Assembly: GCA_900618425.1 (NCBI GenBank)
Contig: UZAN01047063.1
Span: forward strand, 1,389-27,436
DNA from: Echinostoma caproni
Lineage: Eukaryota > Platyhelminthes > Trematoda > Plagiorchiida > Echinostomatidae
DNA: 26,048 bases
Reading direction: 5' to 3'
A program made the position numbers and the translations under genes. The notes under the pieces are model-generated. The model was not told where the DNA came from. It saw nothing but the letters and a program-made list of their open reading frames with translations, and made no database searches. Position 1 is the stretch's first letter, and each line of letters begins with the position of its first letter. This document shows, in pieces, positions 1-6,670 of this stretch.

Positions 1-744
1 AGTCGGCAGGCATCTCAGTATCGCTTCTAGGGTGTGTAATGCATTCAAATCTCCTCTGTAACTCATTTGAGTCAAGGTAATAAAGCAGTTTTGCATCTTC
101 ATTATCAGTCGCACCAACGACTCGGGTTCGTTACTTGCTTTGCATGCCTCGGCCAGCACCCCGTCTATGAGTGTCCATGCCACGTGGAAAGGTTGACCGA
201 ACAGTTCCTTTAGAATATCCCTCGCTCGGCCATACCCCAGTTCGTTCGGTAGCATGACGCATTCTTCAATAGCATCTCGGGCATTCCCGCGGCAATAATG
301 CTTCCAGTACGGGAACGTCTGTCCTGGATCGGAGACCTGACAGTCGATGAAATTATCAAACTCTCTGACGAATCTCCAGTAGCTACTGGGGTTTCCGTCA
401 AATGGCGTAAGCTTCACTTTGGGAAGATCTATCGAGGGGTGGCGGTTCACTACTTCAGTCGATGGTTGAGCCACTCCTGACGTAAAACTAACGGGTAGGG
501 TCTGTTTCTCCGCTGCGGCGTGCATAGTCGAGCCTGATTGCCTAGCCTCCGATTCCCTAAGCTTCATCGACCTAATCTCCTGCTTTAACTCTATAATCTT
601 AGGGAGATAAAAATCAAAAATCCTAACGTCAGCATGACAATCTAAGGCACATAAACTCCTACCCTTAAGAGGGCTAACTGAATTTAAAATGTGAGAATCA
701 GTTACAGTTATTGGGTTGTGAGTGTACACCGCAGGAAAGACCAT
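1..744 (-). CDS. BEL/Pao retroelement Gag (DUF1759-type), 3' part cut by window edge
   Basis: This minus-strand frame runs 248 codons without a stop, from an ATG at 744 (directly after an in-frame TGA at 745-747) to the left window edge. Residues about 49-68 are charged and heptad-like (KIIELKQEIRSMKLRE), suggesting a coiled coil. From about residue 107 the pattern is that of BEL/Pao Gag-polyprotein N-termini: LPKVKLTPFDGNPSSYWRF, then a YWKHYCRGNARDAIEEC stretch, GYGRARDILKELFGQPF, and a C-terminal L-rich segment ending in LRCLPT. Known for the family: this region precedes the zinc knuckle, protease and RT, which would lie outside the window to the left. Seen: no frameshift or stop in the visible part, unlike most other relics here, so the copy may be young. 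Strand, order and motif spacing all agree. Not determined: whether the rest of pol is intact, or which LTR belongs to it; I see no clear LTR at the right side. Confidence 0.8.
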   Translation of the reverse strand, partial: MVFPAVYTHNPITVTDSHILNSVSPLKGRSLCALDCHADVRIFDFYLPKIIELKQEIRSMKLRESEARQSGSTMHAAAEKQTLPVSFTSGVAQPSTEVVNRHPSIDLPKVKLTPFDGNPSSYWRFVREFDNFIDCQVSDPGQTFPYWKHYCRGNARDAIEECVMLPNELGYGRARDILKELFGQPFHVAWTLIDGVLAEACKASNEPESLVRLIMKMQNCFITLTQMSYRGDLNALHTLEAILRCLPT

Positions 745-749
745 TCAGT

Positions 750-1605
750 GGGTGGAGAGTTGGTCCTTTATCGGGCTCCAGCCGTTTTCGCGTTATGATC
801 AAAGGCATCTGGTTGCGAACGGGAGGATCCCCCAGGAGCCCTGTTTTACTTTTAGGTGGGGCCAGTGTGCAGACCAGGCTGAGTTTAATCTGCTTTTTGC
901 GTTTTGGTTTTTTGTCTCTTATTCCCAGATGCCTCGATTGAAATCCGTTCCTGTTCTGTGAAACCATTGTTCGCTGAGCTGGCCGCCATTGGTATGAGGC
1001 AAACTACAGTCTCGTCTAATGGTATGGGGTTTGGGGAAGAGGGTTTGTACTTAAGAACATTGGAGTTCAACCGAACTGCTGAGATGAAGGGGCTTCTTAA
1101 TAGTTCGGTGTCTCTAGGGCCAACTTTGGGACCTTTTAGGTTGCCTGCGAGAGTCCTACGTAAAACGGTTTGCCCATGGAGATACCCCTTAAACCTAATC
1201 AGGGGCGTTTGTGGGTGGGAGCTTCGCTGAGAATATCGTGAGCAGCTTGGAGGACCCCAAGTCGATAAGAAAGCCCAGAAGTCTCCGCGAATCTTTGGCG
1301 GTTAGCCAAGTACAGCTAAGAGGTTTATATTTATGCGGTTCTAGAAGGCTGAATATGTGCTTACATATACTTTCTAATGTGTTAGACATGGACAACCGCC
1401 CCCAGAAGATAACCCGCTTGGCACATAGTTTGCTGTCCTTTAATTTCTTTGCTGCATCCAGTATATCTTGCTGCGAAAGCTTAAGAGCCGTATTCGCGGC
1501 GCAGATTGTCGGGATAGATGTTTGGATCAGAGCTTGTAGGCTGGCACGCTGGTCGCCAAATATACTCAGCCTAGCTCTAAGGTCTTTTATTTCCAAAGTT
1601 AGCTC
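750..1605 (-). pseudogene. Retroelement ORF1-like fragment, decayed
   Basis: A minus-strand frame is open from a stop at 1603-1605 to a stop at 1195-1197 (about 133 codons, no ATG at its 5' end). It begins with a charged helical stretch (EIKDLRARLSIFGDQRASL), followed by a segment with an AKRVIFWGRL strand, a LEPHKYKPLSCTWLTAKDS stretch and RRLLGFLIDLGSSKLLTIF. The order helix, V-x-WGR strand, acidic/Trp motif, GFLI-L strand resembles ORF1 nucleic-acid-binding proteins that precede CR1-type pol genes in flatworms. That comparison is from memory and moderately weak. After the stop, shorter open pieces on the same strand (885-1070 and 698-967) are basic and Ser/Pro-rich, as expected for an ORF1 C-terminus broken by frameshifts, but they are not diagnostic. 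The segment lies directly upstream, in the same orientation, of the BEL/Pao gag, so it could instead be BEL/Pao leader plus an unrelated insertion. Confidence 0.4.
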
Positions 1606-1869
1606 CTAAAAGTTTGGTCGGAGAGTGCTCCGAGCTCAGGGTAGCATTGGTAGATTATCTTCGTTCAGTGACAGAGGCAACTGACGCTAAGGTAACATGA
1701 TTAAAAAGCCAGTAAAAATTGTAGATTTCCTAATTTCGGAAAGGATAATGGTAATAACGAGGAATATAGACTAGCGAAAAATTGGACAGCAAGGTTGGAT
1801 CAAAGTTCGAACGTATTGCACGGATCAAGGTCCACCTCCACTGCCGTAAGCGCCGAAAGTTTATTCACT
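1606..1869. other. Non-coding spacer, nothing recognised
   Basis: No open frame, repeat or RNA signature is visible here. It lies between the ORF1-like fragment and the plus-strand CR1 3' end. It may be eroded CR1 sequence, because the CR1 frame becomes readable only after a stop at 1870-1872. Confidence 0.5.
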
Positions 1870-2004
1870 TGAACGCCCGTAAAGGTGGCCAGGGGACACA
1901 GTTTAAAGCTCTCAAAACCGAGAGCTCGCCTCAGTGTGCGGTTTAACTTCGACACAAACCGAGTGGTTGATAGGTGGAATCAGCTACCGCCGTACCTGAT
2001 GGAA
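1870..2004 (+). mobile_element. CR1-type non-LTR element, pol C-terminus, left half of a split host copy
   Basis: After a stop at 1870-1872 the plus frame reads RGHSLKLSKPRARLSVRF followed by NRVVDRWNQLPPYLME. This is the conserved C-terminal signature of CR1-clade pol (RGHxxKL, then R-x-x-F, then RVV-x-x-WN-x-LP), located after the RT domain. The homology stops abruptly near 2004. The residues that normally follow (x-FK-x-x-LD) are found in the same strand at 3281, after the inserted minus-strand copy. Upstream sequence is too decayed to place the RT core. Confidence 0.7.
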
Positions 2005-2196
2005 TGTTCAGTTCATTTCAGTTCTCACAGGACGAATTGTGGTTCTTGTCAATCGAGTGTCCAGATTTGTGTTTTTGGCGAGTTTCCTTGGCTTCCAACA
2101 GTTCGATATGCAATTTTTCTGCAATATGTGGTGCAGTATCACATTTTTTGTGGTTAGGATACAGGTAGTAGTGAACGCTTACCTCAGGGAAAACCG
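2005..2196 (-). repeat. CR1 3' UTR and AACTG-type tail of the inserted copy
   Basis: Directly after the minus-strand pol stop. The segment 2008-2095 read on plus (CAGTTCATTTCAGTTCTCACAGG onward) aligns by eye, at roughly 70% identity, with the reverse complement of 3450-3542, including a shared TGTGTTTTTGGC and GGCTTCCAACA. The tail is a degenerate (AACTG)n tract. These are therefore two copies of the same 3' end lying in opposite orientation. Confidence 0.7.
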
Positions 2197-3280
2197 CTAT
2201 CCAACACTCTCAAGTGCCTTTTTAAAGGCATTCGCAGTAGTGCATCTTACCACTGACAGTGGCAACCGGTTCCACAACGGAATTACCCTGTTGGTGAAAA
2301 ACGTTGCTCTCGGTTGCAGCCTGGAGTGCCTTTGCTGTAACCGCAAGTTGTCTCGCATACCTCTATGCGGAACCCAAGAGAACAGGCCGTCAAACCTAAG
2401 ACCTGATATACCCTTGACGATCTTAAAAGTCTCGACTAGGTCTCCTCTCATCCGCCTCCGTGTGAGGGAGAACAGATTGGAATCTATAAGCCGCTGTTCA
2501 TAGCTCTTTCCGCGTTGCCCGGCTATCACTCTCGTGGCCAGACGTTGAACCCTCTCTAAGGTATCGACGTCCTTCCGAAAGAAGGGGCCCAAGCCTGCAC
2601 ACAATATTCCAGATGCGGGTGGACGATGCTTTTGTATAGGAGACAAATACCTCTGATTTTCCGCACGTCATCGTTTTGCATGGACGAAATAGTTGTCCCC
2701 TAGCTTTGTTTGCGGCTTTCACACATTGGATACTGGATTTGAAATTCCACGTGACCTCTGTGCCTATATCCTTTACCTCGTGCACCCTTTGCATAGACAG
2801 GCTCTTTGTTGTCTCTTAGTCGTTTCTGGTCGTCAGTATATGATATTTAGAGACATTTAGTGGCAGGTCCCATTTTTCGGCCCATCTTTGTACTACCTTT
2901 ATGTCCCTTGCTAGATCCCATCCCGCTATCTTGAAGTCATTTGCAAACAGAAAACAGGGATTTTGGAGATCCCGTGCTAGGTAGTTATTGTATAGTCGGA
3001 ACAGCAGTGCTCCAAATACGGATCCTTGGGGTATGCCGCTTGTTGCCACTTCCTCCTCAGATATGTGAGCTTCTACTTTGACACTCAACGTCCGCTGAGC
3101 AAGAAAGCCCATTATCCAGCTCCTGACTTGCCTTTCTACTCCCAATAATTACACCTTATGCTCCAATAGATGGTGGCTGACCGAGTCGAATGCCTTCTGG
3201 AAGTCAAGATAGCATACTTCCACCGGTGGGCCCTCATGAATTCTACGTGTGACCTCGTCTAGGAATACCGGCAGATTTAT
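2197..3280 (-). pseudogene. CR1-type reverse transcriptase and C-terminus, inactivated
   Basis: Visible blocks in minus-strand order are: CYLDFQKAFDSVSHHLLEHK (RT motif A with its catalytic Asp, about 3150-3220); SGIPQGSVFGALLFRLY (motif B, about 2995-3055); CFLFANDFKIAG (motif C); then a segment with VHEVKDIGTEVTWNF, an LYK/HPHLEY-type block, and ERVQRLATRVIAGQRGKSYE through LPLSVVRCTTANAFKKALE. Damage is clear. In-frame TAA codons lie at 3149-3151 and 2816-2818. At least two frameshifts fall between about 2665 and 2580. Motif C reads FAND where F/YADD is expected, so the first catalytic Asp is Asn. The enzyme cannot be functional. It would have copied the element's RNA at the target site. 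The C-terminal block is long and open (2197-2646), so decay is moderate. Confidence 0.8.
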
Positions 3281-3542
3281 CAAACTACAGGCAACTTCAA
3301 GAGGCAGTTAGACATAGTTTGGACCCAACTATACCCGGAGGTAGTATAGCAGCGGGGTTTGAGGCTGTTTAGAGTTGACATGTTTCTTGTTTCCCAATTA
3401 ATCCTTCCTACAGATATCGTGCTTGAACCAGTTTCCTGCCGGAGTGTTGGAAGCCACAAGAACAGCCAAAAACACATCAACCTGGACGCAAGATTGGCAC
3501 GGGCCACACATCTTCCTGTGCAAACTGAACTGAACTGAACTG
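3281..3542 (+). mobile_element. CR1-type element, right half of the split host copy with its 3' tail
   Basis: The plus strand resumes at about 3281 with ACTACAGGCAACTTCAAGAG, giving NFKRQLDIVWTQLYPEVV and a stop. This is the end of a CR1 pol that broke off at 2004 (WNQLPPYLME). A 3' UTR of about 190 bp follows, ending in four perfect AACTG units (3523-3542). The tail matches the inverted tail at 2005-2110. Together, 1870-2004 and 3281-3542 make one contiguous CR1 3' end. Confidence 0.7.
3523..3542 (+). repeat. (AACTG)4 microsatellite at CR1 3' terminus
   Basis: Four exact AACTG units. CR1 elements characteristically end in short tandem repeats rather than poly(A), so this marks the 3' end of the plus-strand copy. 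Confidence 0.8.
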
Positions 3543-3803
3543 GATAACAATTGCAAGACAGCGACTGAGACAATTTTATAGCTTTGGGAGAAGAAAACTT
3601 CCTACCGGAGAAAGATTATGAGCGCTTAGTTGGCGATAGCCTTTTCCAGGCTGTGATACATTACCTGACCTGCTTTACTGTTTTATCGCACCAATTAGGC
3701 GTTTTCAAGGCCGTTCGAAGGGCAGCAACCAGAGTGGCACATTCTAAATAGTCCCGTTTGCGATGCCAGTTGCTGCGCTGTGGTTATCCCTGTTTGATAG
3801 TAC
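3543..3803 (+). other. Upstream flank of the host gene; possible RTE-tail relic
   Basis: Contains a plus-strand frame open for about 60 codons (3569-3750) with no recognisable motif. At 3696-3750 the sequence TTAGGCGTTTTCAAGG..GGGCAGCAACCAGAGTGGCACA resembles the 3' tail of the RTE copy at 23080-23115 (TGGGCGTTCAAAAGACAGCAACC..TGGCGCAC). The resemblance is short and could be chance. No TATA-type promoter was singled out. Confidence 0.3.
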
Positions 3804-4026
3804 ATGATGATCGAAGAAAATCAATCAGGGAATCGCTTGGCGAAGTTAGAAAAACAACGTGAAATTTTGCGCAAGAAGCAAAAGCAGAAACATGCTCATG
3901 AAGTTTTGTCGCTCCAGGCTAGATCAGAAACTGTTGGCGGAACGCATACCGACACTGTTCTGAGCTCCTATAAAAGATTCGAGAAAAGTGAAAAACCTAG
4001 CGAAAAACCTAGCTGGGCTTCTTACG
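3804..4026 (+). CDS. Unknown spliced gene, exon 1 (coding part)
   Basis: The frame opens with tandem ATG codons at 3804 and 3807, with an in-frame TAG just before at 3798-3800. It gives 74 codons plus one base, ending at a strong donor (TTACG|GTGAGT, intron from 4027). Residues about 8-35 are a basic, helix-forming segment (RLAKLEKQREILRKKQKQK) typical of a short coiled coil. The rest is Ser/Lys/Glu-rich (SYKRFEKSEKPSEKPSWASY). No signal peptide or membrane segment is present. The single leftover G joins the CC that begins exon 2 to make an Ala codon, and the frame stays open. I do not recognise the family. An AG at 3799-3800, preceded by TTATCCCTGTTTGAT, could be a splice acceptor. The exon might then be an internal exon or a trans-splicing acceptor rather than the transcript's own 5' end. 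Confidence 0.7.
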
Positions 4027-4359
4027 GTGAGTTAGCAATAGTGTACGAGATTCTAACTGTGTAGCTTTATATATAACCGTTCATATACACAATGCATATG
4101 ATACGTTCTTTCTAGTATGCAGCAGACGATTTCAATGGGGACAGATAATTAGTGGTTTAAACGATTTTTGTAACTGATATACCGCCCTATTATGTGATAT
4201 GGACTGCGTATTTCGAAAATTTTTCAAACTGAAGATATAAATTATAATTATGATTTAAATAATAATTGGAAATTACTTTTTCATATGGATATACTCTATT
4301 GATGAACCTTATTAAGCGCGGAATTCAAATCTAGTACTTCGAAGCACTAGGTTATAGTG

Positions 4360-5239
4360 CCCTGCTAGCAAAAAGACTACTATTTGACTACTAAAGTGCT
4401 ACTATACGGCTAGTAATATGCTATCAGATCGCTACCAGATCGTTGTAACTTGGGAGATTTTGTAGTCTTTCTTCGCTCCAAATCGCTACGATTTGACTGT
4501 TAAAATGCTACCAGAACGACTTGATGCGGTTGTCGTTTACGTAGGAAATCGCTACCGGTCGTAGCGATTTGCCGCATCCAACCCCTAATTTCCATCCGTT
4601 TACCGGGATGCGTAAATACACCTTGCAGTCCTCCAGAATGCCTTCCAAAATGACCGGACCGATATACACCAGAAATGGACGAAATTCCGTTGCTTTCCAG
4701 TTGTCAAAATCGTCGAAACCCCGACACTTTCGTTGAAAGTCGCAAGGTAGACGAGATCTGACTGCATCTAAACGATCCGATATTCAGCGTAAGTCCGTTG
4801 CGATAATTCTGGTATTATTAGAAATAGGTCCTGTCCTTCACAGTTTCGGTAGACGCTTACAGAAACCTAAACAAACCAAGTGCATGTAATCCAATGGGAA
4901 TATGTGCACCATGTCTACAGTTAGAAGTTCGAATGGCGATTCCCCAACGTGATGTGCATCGTCCCTCCTGGTCCTGAAACTGTGATCAGTCCGTAGTTCA
5001 CATTGTTCGGGTAGAAATATCACCTTTCCCATCGTAAACCCCTACTGTTGTGCACCTATCACAGGAGCTATAAAAGTTATAAAAATGGTGCACAGAATAT
5101 TTATACAAACCGATAGTTTATTACTTTTTATAAATATAAAAACTTCTCATGATCATAATGAACATTTATGACGGTGAAACCAAATCGCTACGCAAGTAGT
5201 GATTTCGTAGCGAAATATCGCTACTTGGTGTTAGCAGGG
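4360..5239 (-). mobile_element. CACTA/EnSpm-like DNA transposon, internally deleted copy with TIRs
   Basis: The ends are inverted repeats: CCCTGCTAGCA at 4360-4370 and TGTTAGCAGGG at 5229-5239 (10 of 11 bases pair). Subterminal repeats of ATCGCTAC/GTAGCGAT type lie at both ends (near 4429, 4485, 4549, 4558; and 5187, 5210, 5217), including a back-to-back palindrome at 4547-4573. Such subterminal arrays are the usual transposase-binding sites of CACTA elements. Inside is a minus-strand transposase fragment. Total length is 880 bp, far shorter than an autonomous element. Both outer flanks carry TG, but I cannot show a 3-bp duplication. The ends do not start with CACTA (an extended right end would read CACCCTGC), so superfamily assignment rests mainly on the transposase. 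Confidence 0.65.
4577..5032 (-). pseudogene. CACTA-like transposase, central fragment
   Basis: The minus frame from 5032 to 4838 reads FRTRRDDAHHVGESPFELL, then MVHIFPLDYMHLVCLGFCKR. This matches the block G-x-SP-L ... FPLDYMHLVCLGV-x-x-LL of animal CACTA-type transposases. After a frameshift near 4830 the match resumes at 4795-4577 with RSRLPCDFQRKCRGFDDF, then NWKATEFRPFLVYIGPVILE, the next conserved block of the family (KATEFRQFLLYTGPVVL). Order and spacing are correct for a slice of the catalytic region. Neither the N-terminal zinc-finger part nor the C-terminus is present, so the protein is not functional and the copy would depend on transposase in trans. Schistosomes are known to contain a CACTA family (SmTRC1); relation to it is inferred. 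Confidence 0.65.
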
Positions 5240-5322
5240 TGCACATATATGTCTGACTAGAAGAACTGAGGATTGTGCATGAAGGTGAAATCCGTTTTCT
5301 GAATTCAGTTGTTGACTTCGTC

Positions 5323-5382
5323 CGACGACATCACTTTATCTATATCCCGGTACTTACCCGGTACTTACGGCGCATGTCGTCG
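5323..5382. repeat. Small inverted repeat enclosing a tandem duplication
   Basis: CGACGACAT (about 5323-5331) and ATGTCGTCG (about 5374-5382) can pair. Between them an 11-base unit CCGGTACTTAC occurs twice in tandem near 5347-5367. Function is unknown and it may be chance. Confidence 0.4.
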
Positions 5383-5915
5383 TATAAACATTTCAGAATT
5401 AAAAAGTAGTATACCGTTAGTTACCAGAATAAATTTCACATTCGTGCTATAACAAAGATATACCTACAAGAGATAAATTTATATCTCCCACCTTTTATTC
5501 GACATGCCTCAGCAGCATTAATCTGCAAATACTAACCTGAAATTCTTTTGTATCTATCCACCTGTCACCAGAAATCTACCGGAATTCAAAGATATCAATT
5601 CTTCAGGACAGTATCTATTTTGTTCACTTCAGTTACTACACCTGGCGTCAAAAGAGTTTATCTGAGTGACGACAGTGGTAAAGTATTGCAATAAATAGCT
5701 ATAACGCCTTTTTCTCTTAACCATTTTATAATTTCGGGCGGTTTTCTGGGAGAATTCTGTTTATTCCCGTAGGTTAATAATAATTATTGTTAATCGTGAA
5801 TGTACATCGCCCAAAAAAGGCTTTTAAGACAATATCAATATAGCATGTAGTTGCACTGCGGAAAAGTGTGATATTTTCAATGAAGTCCAACAAATCTTCA
5901 AGAGCTAGTAGATAC

Positions 5916-5921
<6 letters not shown>

Positions 5922-5951
<30 letters not shown>
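5922..5951. repeat. (TA)n microsatellite
   Basis: About 15 uninterrupted TA units flanked by CAATTGA and ATTGTAATTG, so the whole is an extended near-palindrome. Confidence 0.9.
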
Positions 5952-5953
<2 letters not shown>

Positions 5954-6472
5954 GTAATTGTTGCAATATCAACTTGTTATCGGTAGTTGGTGAACCCAGT
6001 AATCACTCAACGTTAGTCTTACGATGATGTCACGGGAACTAATCCTTCAAACTGCCTTCGAAAAGTAACTTGAGGTAACTGCAAAGACTATGGCTGTAAG
6101 TATTGACCTACATCTTAATCTGTTCATCTCAGTACACCGAGATAGTTGCATCAGGCTTCACAAACTGTGAAGCTGGTTTCTCACAATACTCTATATACAT
6201 TACAGACCACTAAAATGCAAAATATTTTGCAGTCGAAGAGAAATTTGAATATTTTCAATATGATAATATAGTAGAATATCACTTAAGACTTTTGGTTTCA
6301 TGTAGAGAAGAAATTTTTCATACGCACTGACTTCTGTTACTCTTCGTCTTTCAATTTCTGCAAGCGTCTCAAAATTCCCACACTAAAATTTTCCATACAA
6401 TATTGTTTTTCTTTTTTGCCCCATTCAAATTGTGCTCAATTGGTGGGGCATTTCTGCTAGGGATTTATAAGC

Positions 6473-6670
6473 CTATATTATTTCCAAAAATCGATTGTAT
6501 CGACAACCACTTCTTAAAAAAACGTTAATTTGGGTATAAATTAACCAATTATCAATTTTAACACCATCTTCAGTACATTTTTGGTAGGAAGTGTAGTCCG
6601 AATGGCGCTTTTCATCTGCTTCAAGAATGCCTTTGAAGAGGTTGTCGATTAGAGAATGAATTTGAAGCAT
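6473..6670 (-). other. Unidentified minus-strand open frame in intron 1
   Basis: Sixty-five codons from an ATG at 6670 with unusually protein-like composition: LIDNLFKGILEADEKRHSDY and YQKCTEDGVKIDNWLIYTQ, rich in charged residues although the DNA is AT-rich. No family is recognised. It could be a relic of another element or chance. Confidence 0.25.

Larger units (their letters stand above)
2005..3280 (-). mobile_element. CR1-type non-LTR element, 5'-truncated copy inserted in another CR1
   Basis: The copy reads on the minus strand from about 3280 down to 2005. It starts inside the RT fingers/palm (NLPVFLDEVTRRI), passes RT motif A, motif B and the catalytic-box region, the thumb, and the C-terminal RGM/WNRLP block ending in a stop at 2197-2199. 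Then comes a 3' untranslated tail of about 190 bp ending in degenerate AACTG units (2008-2024). Target-primed reverse transcription commonly leaves such 5' truncation; this is family knowledge. The right boundary is where the host CR1 frame resumes. I could not identify a target-site duplication with confidence. Confidence 0.75.

Noticed and set aside
1211..1609. 132-codon plus-strand open frame
   Set aside because: It mirrors the ORF1-like minus frame, which shows better domain-like patterns.
2039..2503. 154-codon plus-strand open frame
   Set aside because: It is antisense to the CR1 pol C-terminus and 3' UTR and has no motif of its own.
3280..3573. 97-codon minus-strand open frame with CFWLFLWLPTLR
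   Set aside because: It reads the CR1 3' UTR and AACTG tail backwards; the plus-strand NFKRQLDIVW frame is the meaningful one.
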